From NCBI GenBank assembly GCA_001687465.1, contig LVLI01000548.1, positions 1-25,608 of the forward strand: 25,608 nt of DNA, given 5' to 3'. The DNA comes from Halocafeteria seosinensis. Lineage: Eukaryota; Sar; Bigyra; Bicosoecida. The notes beneath the pieces were generated by a model. It did no database searches. It saw only the letters and a list, made by a program, of their open reading frames with translations, and had not been told where the DNA came from. Below, one piece after another: positions 7,560 through 17,078 of the stretch (within the stretch, counting starts at the first letter, position 1; the number at the start of each line of letters is the position of its first letter). The position numbers and the translations under genes are program-made.

Positions 7560-10343
7560 CTATTGGGAAGTTTCTTGGTTCTTCTGTTGTGTGCCACTCC
7601 TAGATACTCGTAAACCAGGGTGGCCTAAGGCTACCCTTCGCAAATCGTTCATCATTTTTTCTTCCTTCTTTTGTTTATCATCTTCGGATTCTATGGGCGC
7701 CAGCCTGCGTAGCTTACCCGAGACGATGCGGTAAGAAGACTGAGCAAGATCCGATGTAGAACTAGATTTCTTTTGTAGAAGCTTCGACATCATTAACTCG
7801 TGCGGTTGGGGCAGCGAACTGATATGCTGGTTTAGTGGGTCTTCATCAACCATCTGTAGTGCTTGAGAAGCTTTGCTCCCTTTGCGAGTGCTGTTTTCAC
7901 TCTCAATCTCAAGCAAACGTCCTTCGCCATCAGTAGCAGTTTTGTTGCTATTTTCGTCTTCACTAGCCCCTGACTCCTTTGTATCCTGGCTGTTCGCCAC
8001 TCTGTCCAATCTCCTTCGCCTATGCATTTTCTGTCGATCGCTCTGCCCGCGAGATTTCCGCAACTGGATATCAAGAGCCGTTTTCCCGATGTCTTCCTTT
8101 GCCACTGATTTGTCAAAGAGAACCTGCTTGGAAATTTCTCTCTGATCGTCACGGTACTCAAAGCATCGTTCATCACATGATTTCCGAGTCTGAGCGAGTT
8201 TTCGCTTTATTGAAGTCTGCGAGTCAAATATATTTTGGGCTGTTTCCACACGAGGTTTCCGCGTCCGTACAGTCGACAAATCACCAACTTGCGCCCATGG
8301 AACAGGCACGTATCGCTTAACCGTGTATGAGCGCCCTCCAGTAAGAGACTTTCCCGGGGGAAGGGTGCGCTGAACCAGTGCCCCAGTATCCGTCAAGCTG
8401 AAAGAGGTGGTCAACTCTTTCTTTTTCGTTCGTTTCCGAAGAAGATGCATAGCTGCATCATGGTTCGTTGTGTTGCCGATATTGAACTTGTCTACGCTGT
8501 CTATGTCATCTTCGTCAGTCTTGCCGCCCCCTCCGCGACGGTTTCCTGACCCAAACGGACCAAACGCTTTTCGTGAATCGTGAAGCTCTTTGAAAGACTT
8601 TTCCGTGGAGTTTGGGGACTGTCCGGTAGACTCTGGCGATCCAGGCAGAGAGGAAAACGACGGAGGACCTAAAGAACTTTGTTGCAGCTTTTCATATTCT
8701 TCCTGAGGCTGAGCAGCAACTGACAGTTTGCTGGTGGATCTCATGTTCTGCTTCTTATTCTTTTCGAGAATGTACGTGAGGGCTGTGGCTTGGTTTGCCG
8801 CCGGTATTAACAGTTCTTCGGGAAGCGAACGCAAGAGTTCTACCCGAAAAGTATCTCGGTAGCCTAAGAGTTCCCGTTCTTCCTCAGTTGTGTACTTGAC
8901 GGGGAAGTCGATTTCGCTGGCAGGGAGATAAAAGTCATCCACTTCACTCTGTTCCGGCTGCTTCGCCTTGAATGCAACCACCGGCGCCTCCATCGCACTC
9001 GCCACTGAAGAGCGACGTTGGTTCTTGTTCGCATCCGGGTCATCCAACGTAGAGTCCACACTACCCCTGCGTCGGGGAGTGGGCGGAGGCCGCGGAAGGT
9101 CGTCCGGAAAGCACTCCTCCATTTTACTCATCACTGTAATTGCGGTTAGTTCCATTCCAGTCATTATTCTTGAGACAATCATCGCAATTCTCAGTTTGAA
9201 GGCTGCATCAAAATGTGCTCTGGATCCCGGCACTCCGTACCAGAAGCTTAAGAACACGCCGTTGGCGAGGACAAAAGGGAGTACATCAAACATCTTCGGG
9301 TTGCTTTCACTCAGCCACGAGTGGAGCTTGATGTGAGATTTGCCAATACTTTGTAATAATATCTCTTGGCTGTATTCTGTATCAGCTTGGAAGATGTGGC
9401 AATAAACAAACCAAAACAAGTCGAGCAGCGTTGCCTGAACTTGGTTGGATTCTAAGACTCTCAGAAACTTCTTCCGAGAAGGACGAAACCTTTCCGGAAC
9501 ATGTCTCTTTGCTAGTTCCACTCTCCATCCAAGCAATTTTAAGATCCAAGCGACGGGTATTTTGAAGGGAGGATCGTCCAATGAAAAATTCACTTGCTCA
9601 ATCAACACACCCATCCGAGGTTTTGAAAACTCTGCACATTTATTTCTGAATTCCGCGACAGCAGACATGCGTTCTGCCGAACCGTAGTTGTAATTTGTTT
9701 CACCGGTAAGATAGCCTGTGCGGATGCGTTTTTTATTCAGTTCATTCTCGAATGCTTCCTCCTCGCCTCCTTCCGATGTCTCCTGCCGAGCCCCTTCTTC
9801 GTCTTGGCTACCGGTCGGTGTTTCAGCGCCTTCATCGGATTGCTTTTTCTTCGATGATGTCTCGTCCTTACCCGCGACTTCTTCATCTCGTTGCTGTTGC
9901 TTGCTTCGAGAATCCTCTTGTTGTTGTTTCTTGGAATCGCGCACTCGACGCGCCTCAATGACAGAGTATCGACTGCTGCTGCTTTGATCAACATCAGTTT
10001 CGGACCCTTTGAACCGCGTTTGAGCAGTTGCAACCAACTGCTTGACCCTATTGGAAATCCGAGAGTTCATCTCATCTGTCACACGCTGCCTTTGTTCCAA
10101 TGTCATGGCATTATCCTGCATAATGCGTCGCAGTTCTTCAGCGTTAGCCTCTTCCTCCGCCCCGTGCCCATCCTCGCCTTCCTGAAATCCCGTCGCCACG
10201 AAATCATCATCCTCCCCTTCGGCAGTAGTAGTACCACCGTATTGACCAGTGGAGTGGCCTCTACTTGCTCCTTGGCGCCCTGTATGACGGCTTGTCGTTT
10301 GCGACGCGCCACTTAGGGTGCTGTGTGAAGCCGCGCGTCTCAT
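7560..10343 (-). CDS. FAM227 / FWWh-domain-like protein
   Basis: Single-exon gene of 927 residues starting at the ATG at 10343-10341 (MRRAASHSTL). A longer frame would need a GTG start at 10355. The only globular part is about residues 225-405. It contains an aromatic helix LDLFWFVYCHIF, a following helix with LLQSIGKSHIKLHSWL, and a hydrophobic stretch LPFVLANGVFLSFWYGVP, then a phenylalanine-led helix. This order (FW-aromatic helix, paired amphipathic helices, small aromatic helix) matches the FWWh domain of FAM227A/B as I know it, but the assignment is by eye. The rest is low-complexity: acidic and Gln/Lys-rich at the N-terminus, Ser/Lys/Arg-rich and basic towards the C-terminus. FAM227 proteins occur mainly in ciliated eukaryotes and have no established biochemical activity. 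The stop codon lies only 7 bp beyond the IDH stop on the other strand. Confidence 0.62.
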   Translation of the reverse strand: MRRAASHSTLSGASQTTSRHTGRQGASRGHSTGQYGGTTTAEGEDDDFVATGFQEGEDGHGAEEEANAEELRRIMQDNAMTLEQRQRVTDEMNSRISNRVKQLVATAQTRFKGSETDVDQSSSSRYSVIEARRVRDSKKQQQEDSRSKQQQRDEEVAGKDETSSKKKQSDEGAETPTGSQDEEGARQETSEGGEEEAFENELNKKRIRTGYLTGETNYNYGSAERMSAVAEFRNKCAEFSKPRMGVLIEQVNFSLDDPPFKIPVAWILKLLGWRVELAKRHVPERFRPSRKKFLRVLESNQVQATLLDLFWFVYCHIFQADTEYSQEILLQSIGKSHIKLHSWLSESNPKMFDVLPFVLANGVFLSFWYGVPGSRAHFDAAFKLRIAMIVSRIMTGMELTAITVMSKMEECFPDDLPRPPPTPRRRGSVDSTLDDPDANKNQRRSSVASAMEAPVVAFKAKQPEQSEVDDFYLPASEIDFPVKYTTEEERELLGYRDTFRVELLRSLPEELLIPAANQATALTYILEKNKKQNMRSTSKLSVAAQPQEEYEKLQQSSLGPPSFSSLPGSPESTGQSPNSTEKSFKELHDSRKAFGPFGSGNRRGGGGKTDEDDIDSVDKFNIGNTTNHDAAMHLLRKRTKKKELTTSFSLTDTGALVQRTLPPGKSLTGGRSYTVKRYVPVPWAQVGDLSTVRTRKPRVETAQNIFDSQTSIKRKLAQTRKSCDERCFEYRDDQREISKQVLFDKSVAKEDIGKTALDIQLRKSRGQSDRQKMHRRRRLDRVANSQDTKESGASEDENSNKTATDGEGRLLEIESENSTRKGSKASQALQMVDEDPLNQHISSLPQPHELMMSKLLQKKSSSTSDLAQSSYRIVSGKLRRLAPIESEDDKQKKEEKMMNDLRRVALGHPGLRVSRSGTQQKNQETSQ

Positions 10344-10614
10344 TGCCTCGTACACCGCCGTTTATTTCCATGCACTACCATCTCTTTTATTCACACCAAC
10401 TAGCAGCCACCAACCAGTCAATTCGTCTCAAGGAGCGAGATATACAGGGGAATGGGCTCCCTGAGTCGTCTAACGTCATTGAAGTCGCAACTTTTCATCT
10501 TCACAAAGTCCATTCCAAGGTGTATATTAGTCTATTTAGTCGATTACCCACCGCGAAATTGTGTGGAAACGTTTGGTACAACCATTCGACAAGTATTGTG
10601 GAAGTGGGAACAAA
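10344..10614. promoter_or_regulatory. divergent promoter region, FAM227-like / CNX1
   Basis: About 270 bases separate the start codons of the minus-strand FAM227-like gene and plus-strand CNX1. No coding signal fits splice structure here. Shared or back-to-back promoters are inferred from position only. Confidence 0.35.
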
Positions 10615-12793
10615 ATGGAGCGAGTGAAAGAGGTGCCAATGATCAGCTACGATGAAGCGCGGCGGATAGTCATTGAAGAGTCGCATAAAGTATTCCAACA
10701 GAGAAGTGCTCAGGGTCATAACATCGAGCATGTCGTGCTGCGCAAGGAGAATGTGACGCAGGTAAGTTAGATCGTGCCGGAGAAGGACCAACGTCGTCAG
10801 GAGTGGAAGAGTTTGTCTGCAGCTAGTGGGACGCGTGCTCGCCGAAGATGTCACATGCCCCGTAAGTCAATGAATTTCCAACCAATTCCACGTGTGTACA
10901 GTTTGTGCAACGGCACTGACAAGCGCACTGCAGACTGACGTGCCCAAATACCCCTGCTCGATCATGGATGGCTGGGCGGTCAAATTTGGATCGGACAAGT
11001 CTCTCACTGTATGTAGGCTAGTCTCCAAGAATTCATCGCTGCTTCGGCATTGTATGCACAACCCTTTGTACAATGGATCGCAGTACTTACGGCGAGGCAG
11101 CGCGCGTGCTGGTGACAAGGAACAGATATCATTGACCGAAGAGAACACTTGCACGTATGTGACTACGGGGGCTGCCATTCCTCAGGGAACGGACGCTGTG
11201 GTTAGGATAGAACATTCAAGAGTGGAAAGCGACAAAGTGCACATTTGCAAAAATGACGATCTTAGAAGCAAGGCAAACATTCGACCAATAGGATGCGATA
11301 TTGCCAAAGGAGATGTTGTGTTGCAAAAACTGAAGACACTGGAGGCTCAAGACATAGGAATTTTGGCTCACGCAGGAGTTACCAACATTGCTCTCTATAT
11401 TCTGCCAGTCGTGGGCATTTTTTCGAATGGGAACGAGCTGTATGACCCGTTTGACATTAACTCAGGTAGCCAGTCAGAAACATGCTCCAGTCATCGGTTT
11501 GTAGCAGACTCAAACAGGTACAGCCTTAAGACGCTTCTGAACGAGAAGGGATACGGGGCAATAGATTACGGTATTTTGCCGGATGACTATGACGCTTCTT
11601 TGCACAAAATGCAGCAGATGTCTAAGGAATGCGATGTTATAGTCAGCTCTGGTGGAGTGAGCATGGGTGATCACGACTTTATTAAACCAGTTCTTGAGCG
11701 TCTTGGAGCTGTTAAATTTGAAAAAGTGAAATTGAAGCCCGGAAAACCAACAACATTTGCGTGTGTCGATCCCCAGGAATATGGTCAGTGTGCAACGTTG
11801 TTTTTTGCACTACCGGGAAATCCTGCATCCTGTTCTGTTTGCTTTCACCTTTTCGTGCTGCTCTCTCTGAACATCATCAAGGGCTTACCGGAAACTCACG
11901 CTGGATGTCCACGTGCTACAGTTACTACGATTTCTGGCCTAAGCCAGGATCCGGTTAGGCCGGAGTTTCACCGAGCGTACACGTTCTATAACATTATCGA
12001 GAAGACGTTACCAGGAGGTATAACACTGCCGCCCGGGCTAATGGCGGCCTCCACTGGTGCACAACGCTCTTCAAGAGCTATGAGCATGTTGAGAGCCAAC
12101 TCGTTATTGTTCGTTCCGCCGGGAGACTCTTCGTTCGCCCCAGGAACTCTTGTAGAGGCCCTGCTACTCGGTCCCTTAGGTGCTCCTCTTGAAGGTGAGC
12201 TCGTAGATATGGCTCATGGAGCCCTAAGAGAAGCTGACTGCAAATGTCACTCTGATACAATCGGTAACGATCAGCAAAAGAAAGCTTATACCGTCGGCGT
12301 GGTAATTGTCAGCGACCGTGTTAGCAAAGGAGAAATGCGTGATGAAGTTTCTGAGACGCTGGAGGCAACTTTTCGAAGCGAGAAGGCTAGGTATAACATT
12401 CTTCAGGTTGCCTGCGTACCAGATGAGAAGGAAGCGGTTAAAGCTTGTTTGAAGGAATGGAGCGACTCAGGGATTTTTGACGAGAAGGTCGATCTGATTC
12501 TTACAAGTGGTGGGACAGGGTTCGCTCCACGGGATATAACTCCTGAAGCGACCGACGAGGTACTTGAGCGGAAAGCACCAGGTCTGCAGCATCAGATAAT
12601 GAAATATGGATTAGAAAAGACGCCGTATGCGGCGTTATCGCGGGCTTCTGTCGGCACACGGAAGAGTACGCTGATAGTCAACATGCCAGGAAGTCCCAAA
12701 GCGGTTAAAGAGTATATTCAAGCTATAGGGAGCTTGCTTCCGCACGCGTTAGAACTGTTACAGGACGCAGAGCCCACATGTCACAACAAATAG
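10615..12793 (+). CDS. CNX1: molybdenum cofactor synthesis protein CNX1 (MoeA-MogA fusion)
   Basis: Three exons: 10615-10761, 10823-10861 (only 39 nt) and 10934-12793 (introns of 61 and 72 nt, phase 0), giving 681 residues, close to Arabidopsis Cnx1 (about 670). The MoeA-like E domain comes first: MISYDEARRIV, PCSIMDGWAV, TTGAAIPQGTDAVVRIE, VIVSSGGVSMGDHDF (about residue 299) and FALPGNPAS. The MogA-like G domain occupies about 513-675: VGVVIVSDRVSKGEMRD, ILTSGGTGFAPRD (about 586) and NMPGSPKAVKEY. The G domain adenylylates molybdopterin and the E domain inserts molybdate, completing Moco for nitrate reductase, sulfite oxidase and xanthine dehydrogenase type enzymes. E-then-G order is as in plants; animal gephyrin is reversed. 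The start at 10615 is preferred because the reading frame upstream lacks family similarity. Confidence 0.93.
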
Positions 12794-12937
12794 TCAGGTA
12801 TTCGATGGGTAACAAGTGGAAGTTAGGTTCCGTACTAGTAGACGGCATGCTAAGATAGAGTAATCAGCAGCATCCGTTACGACAAAGTAGTTTCAACATA
12901 TAAGACTCTAGTCCCTCCTAAGGAACTGGCAAACCAA
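12794..12937. other. convergent 3' spacer, CNX1 / delta-COP
   Basis: 144 bases between the two stop codons. It must hold both 3' untranslated regions, so the transcripts probably overlap. No canonical AATAAA was noticed. Confidence 0.4.
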
Positions 12938-15034
12938 CTACTCAATGCTGTAATTTTGCACGACCATAGACTTTTTGGTACTAAACCGGACACTCTTTCC
13001 ACCATCACTTGTGATGACATCGCGAACACCGATTGGACAGAGAGTATCCGATGATTGAAACTGCACGTGAATGGGGAAAAACGAGTCTGCATCATCCCCG
13101 TGCGCGTCCACTTCAATTGATCCGTCAGGATTGCTATTGCTAATATTTTCGATATGCCATTCGAAAGTGCCGTTGGTCGTATTATGCACGTACGTTCCTT
13201 GCTCGCACTCCTTCACATGTGGAGCATCTCCGGTGGGTCTGCAAGGAATTTAGATGTAACACGGAGCATAGTTTTCCACTGTCCAGGCGGGAAAAACTTA
13301 CAAAGGGATAGCAATTACTACGTTGTCCAAACCCATTTGACCTTGCAGGGTGTAGTCAATGGTGAGTGTCACCATTCCGTTACCAAGGTCGTTTGGCCAG
13401 CAATTAACTGAAGAAACAAAGAATACGCAGCAAACCAGTGTAACAGTACAAACACGCAAACTAATCCCATGCTAACTTACTCGACAGAGGAACTGCACTT
13501 TCGTCCATCTCGCCACTTCTCCAACGAACGACGCTTACAGTCGTGCCTTGTGGAAACCCCTTCTTGGTTTCTTTTAAAGCAATAGCATTTTCGTCTTGAA
13601 ATACCTTCTTATTCGTATTTGGGTGGCATTGGAATTTGAAATCCTTATCGTTCCCTCTATCTAACAGTATGCGTACGCATGTGGCCTCCGGCTGCTGGCA
13701 ATTGATATCCAGCATTCCTTTCACAGTCATGGATGCAGATCCATCTCGAGTCATTTTGACGTTCAGCTTTTCCTCAACGATCGTAACTACAGCATCGGCA
13801 ACCGCTGCGGCTGCCGCATCACGGGCTGCTGAAACCGCACTCTCGGCACTCTCCCCGTGTTGATCTCTTCCCCCAGTCCCCGCAGACATACCCTCTTCCG
13901 CCATCATGGCGGCCAAATTCGGATTTTGCTTGTTCTCTTTCTTTCCACCAAGTTTCATCCCCTGGGGCTTCCTCTTTTCCTCGTACGACGCAGGCGGCGT
14001 GGCACTAGCACTCGTGCCACTTCCAATACCACTTCTCGCTCCTGCGGAGCCACTCATTCCCACTGAATCGCTACCAATTCCGCCGTAAGTTTGCGATCCA
14101 ACACCGCCGTAGGTGCTGGTCCCAGATTGCATTGCAGAAGACATTCCAGGAGGCATATTTTGCTGCCGTTGTTGTTCCTCGCGCTTCTTCTGGCGGATCT
14201 GCTGTTGCTGCCGCTTGGACTGCTCTTTTGCCTCGTTTTCTTTTGATTGCTTTATCATTTGCGCTAAACGTTCTTCATGTGATTCCATTTCCAAGTTGGT
14301 TCGAACCTGTTCCAGGTTAACTTCCTCTCTGTGTCCTCCTTGTGTTATCACTTCGTCGAATGCGAAGATTATTTCAAACATGCGTTCATTGACTGCTTCC
14401 TCGGAAGCCATACCTACAGTCTCCGGAATCACTGTAATTACATCATTATGTTGCATTAGCCATTATACGGACTGATGACTGGCAGAGTTGTGGCTAAGAC
14501 CTTACCTTTGGTCAAGAGCTTTATAGTATCTAGATCCTGAACGATGTTCGAGTTCTTATTGGTCACAATTACGACGTATAAATCTTCAAGTGGTTGATAT
14601 ACATATCTGCACATTGGGTACTCAAAGGTACACCGTAAGTCGGTTAGGACAAGTGAACGTAGCTAGGGACGGAATCGTATCCTTACCTAACGTTATCCGA
14701 TTCAATGTACGTATGCTGCTTGCCTGTTTCGCCACTCAGCAACTTGGGGAATGCAGCTAGCAGACCCTGAAGGGTATACAGAAATTGGACAAACGTCAAA
14801 ATGCAGCCCAGATAATACACAGGAGTGGCCGAAAACAGCAACCTACTTCAGCTCGTGGCTTGGCCATGTTGACAAACTGGCGGCCCACGATGGCCTTGCC
14901 ATTGTGATCACATACGGCAGCTGATAGAACAACCTGTGATTTGGCAAGCAGTGCCAAGGGATACATAGTGAGAATAAAGCCATTTAAAGGTGCTGAATGA
15001 TGGGGCCTCGTCGGCGTTTTGATGCACTTACCAT
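12938..15034 (-). CDS. ARCN1: coatomer subunit delta (delta-COP)
   Basis: Seven coding exons, minus strand: 15034-15032 (ATG alone), 14933-14847, 14766-14687, 14606-14506, 14431-13481, 13407-13302 and 13238-12938 (introns of 98, 80, 80, 74, 73 and 63 nt). All phases agree, giving 542 residues against about 510-530 in animals and plants. The N-terminal longin domain starts [20 protein letters not shown], then [27 protein letters not shown] and [22 protein letters not shown] and MESHEERL lead into a Gln/Lys-rich coiled region and a Gly/Ser/Ala-rich linker with the near-repeat [15 protein letters not shown]. The C-terminal mu-homology domain has [33 protein letters not shown] and VRFSTKKS. It is part of the COPI coat for Golgi-to-ER retrograde transport. 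The intron right after the ATG is unusual and is shared with the divergent neighbour RPL4. Confidence 0.94.
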
Positions 15035-15381
15035 TCTTTGCGCAGCTGTTTTTCCTCGACCAATGAGCAACTAACACCCAGCACTAGAGAAGATACATAC
15101 AGGAGAGCCACCAAGGGTCCGCAATATCGTCTACAAAGGCATGAAAAGAGCCCACAATGAACGAGCCAAGAATGGGGTAGTAATTAGGTCGACGAAAAGT
15201 TTGGCATATTCTCTGCCCAATACAGCAATCAAAAATTGGACTTGAAATTTGCCCCACTCTTCCCGTGTCACTTACCCCCGTGGAGAGAGTTTGGTGTAGA
15301 GAAGGTGTTTCCCCTTCCTGATTCCACCCTTTAGATAATATTGGTTTTTAACTGTATCCATACGGTTGAAAGACAAGGAAA
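15035..15381. promoter_or_regulatory. divergent promoter region, delta-COP / RPL4
   Basis: About 350 bases between two start codons on opposite strands. A CCAAT motif lies at 15060-15064, and a pyrimidine-rich stretch (15305-15333) precedes RPL4, as is common at ribosomal protein genes. No gene was seen. A shared or bidirectional promoter is inferred from position. Confidence 0.4.
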
Positions 15382-16784
15382 ATGGTACGTAATTGGTCGT
15401 GATCCTTGCTCCTCAAAAGGTCTGACTCTGCAGGGGGCTTACCCCAAGCCCCTGGGCCGCTGGCGTGAGGGCAGCCGAAGGGGCGTGGGTGCCCCTGATG
15501 TTTTTTGTTTTTTTGAGAATTGGGGTTATCAGCCTATTTGATGTGTTTATGTCGTTATACGAGATGACTAACCGTACTGACACATTTCTACAGGCGGCTG
15601 CACGTCCTTTGGTGAATGTATATGATGGGACCACGGGCAAGAAGTCCCATACTCTGCCCTTGCCGTCTGTGCTGACGGCCCCCATCCGCCGCGATGTGGT
15701 GCATTTCGTCCATTCTAACATGGCCAAGAACTCCCGTCAGGCGTATGGTCAAGCCCGCGAAGCTGGACATCAACACTCTGCTGAATCCTGGGGTACTGGA
15801 AGAGCTGTTGCTCGTATTCCTCGTATTTCTGGGTCGGGTACTCACGCTAATGGTCAAGGTGCTTTCGGAAACATGTGCCGTGGAGGACGTATCTTTGCTC
15901 CCATCAAGAGCTACAGGAAATGGCATCGTAAGATCAACGTTAACCAGAGAAGATACGCCACTGCCTCCGCTTTGGCTGCTTCTGCTGTGCCTCCTTTAGT
16001 CATGGCTCGTGGCCACAAGATCGACAACTTGGAGGAAGTGCCTCTGGTCGTCTCTGGAATTGAAGGTATCAAGAAGACCAAGGAAGCCACCGCTGTTTTG
16101 GAACGATTGGGAGCTTTCGAAGATGTACAAAAAGTGAAGGATACAAAACGCATCCGTGTCGGTAAAGGAAAGGCTAGAAATCGCCGCCATGTGCTGCGCA
16201 AGGGACCTCTGGTTATTTTCAACGAGAATAACGGTATCGAGCAAGCGTTCAGGAACATCCCTGGTGTCGAATTGTGCTCTGTCGATAGAATGAACTTGCT
16301 GCAGCTCGCGCCTGGTGGACACATGGGCCGTTTGATTGTTTGGACTGATGGTGCGTTCCAGAGACTCGAGGGTCTCTTTGGGTCTCTTTCCAAGAAGTCC
16401 GAGGAAAAGCACAACTACCAACCACCGCGTCCGTTGATGAACAACGCTGACTTGGCTCGTATCATCAACTCGGAAGAAGTGCAGAAGAAACTCCGCCCCA
16501 CAGTCAAACAGAATAAGCGTCCTACTCATAAGAAGAATCCTCTGAAGAACTTGGGTGCTATGGTCAAATTGAACCCCTATGCCATGACTCGTAAGCGTAA
16601 TGAACTGTTAGCACAAGAGGCTCGTAAAGAAGGACGTGCACAGAAAGTCCAGAAGAAGCGGGCTATGTCGAAAGAGAAGCAGAAGGCTATCAAGCAATCT
16701 GGTCTTGAGTTCTACAACTCATTGAAGAACGACACCTACACCTTTGGGCGACATGGCGATGCCCGTGCTCCCCAAGAGGAGTAA
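15382..16784 (+). CDS. RPL4: 60S ribosomal protein L4 (uL4)
   Basis: Two coding exons: 15382-15384 (ATG alone) and 15594-16784, joined across a 209-nt intron, giving 397 residues, the usual eukaryotic length. The product starts MAAARPLVNVYDG, as in plant L4. Family signatures are VHFVHSNMAKNSRQAYG, GTGRAVARIPRI, GQGAFGNMCRGGRIFAP, RRYATASALAASAVPPLVMARGH (split here only by my quoting), LVIFNENNGIEQAFRNIPGV and APGGHMGRLIVWTDGAF. The C-terminus is a Lys/Arg-rich extension, also typical of eukaryotes. uL4 lines the peptide exit tunnel with a long internal loop. A longer open frame reading back into the intron to 15465 is not supported because it lacks family similarity. An AATAAA signal follows at 16810-16815. 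Confidence 0.96.
15385..15593 (+). other. long structured first intron of RPL4
   Basis: The donor gtacgt directly follows the ATG and the acceptor is ctacag. A plant/yeast-like branch sequence gactaac lies at 15566-15572. At 209 nt it is two to three times longer than any other intron in the window. Its middle is GC-rich and can fold: CAGGGGGCTT (15431-15440) pairs with AAGCCCCTG (15446-15454) with one bulged G, and GGGGC (15480-15484) pairs with GCCCC (15491-15495). A T-rich run follows. No complete C/D or H/ACA snoRNA boxes could be matched. Confidence 0.6.
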
Positions 16785-17078
16785 CTCTTAGGTAAATCCT
16801 TAATCAATGAATAAAACACGGGGGAACAGCTATATTCGACGCATATCCTTGTTAGGTCTATTGTACAATACATTTTAGCAGCGCATAGTAGCCCCGTACC
16901 ACTAACAGAAAGGATGAGCCACTATAACGCAGCGATCAGTGGAAATGGCTATTCATTGTTTACATCTTTGGTGAATGGAATGACTCCAAAGAGAGTATGT
17001 CGCGCCTCCAAGGAGTGTCAACCACTTTCCGCTAACTACAAGAAAAATTAACTACACGGTATTACTCTCAGCGGTGTG
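16785..17078. other. convergent 3' spacer, RPL4 / dioxygenase
   Basis: 294 bases between two stop codons. The RPL4 polyadenylation signal AATAAA is at 16810-16815, 26 bases after the stop. No other coding or structured element was seen. Confidence 0.45.
16810..16815 (+). terminator. RPL4: polyadenylation signal AATAAA of RPL4
   Basis: A canonical AATAAA hexamer starts 26 bases after the RPL4 stop codon. That is close for a 3' untranslated region, but plausible in a compact genome. Confidence 0.5.

Noticed and set aside
9891-10316. 141-codon plus-strand open frame over the FAM227-like gene
   Set aside because: It is antisense to the acidic/Gln-rich low-complexity part of that gene and has no recognisable content.
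10341-10355. GTG start for the FAM227-like gene at 10355
   Set aside because: An ATG in the same frame four codons downstream (10343-10341) is the normal eukaryotic choice.
13461-13480. End of the delta-COP middle exon read as the protein C-terminus
   Set aside because: The residues after PLS are a read-through into an intron starting with gtaagt. Splicing to 13407 gives the conserved PLSINCWP motif.
15465-15593. Continuous open frame extending RPL4 upstream through the intron
   Set aside because: The added 43 residues have no L4 similarity, while an ATG followed by a consensus donor at 15385 and a branch point plus acceptor before 15594 restore the plant-like N-terminus MAAARPLV.
15385-15593. 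C/D box snoRNA inside the RPL4 intron
   Set aside because: TGATG- and CTGA-like fragments exist, but no correctly spaced, terminally paired C and D boxes could be assembled, so only a structured intron is claimed.
15996-16529. 177-codon minus-strand open frame over RPL4
   Set aside because: It is the shadow of the strongly conserved RPL4 exon on the opposite strand.
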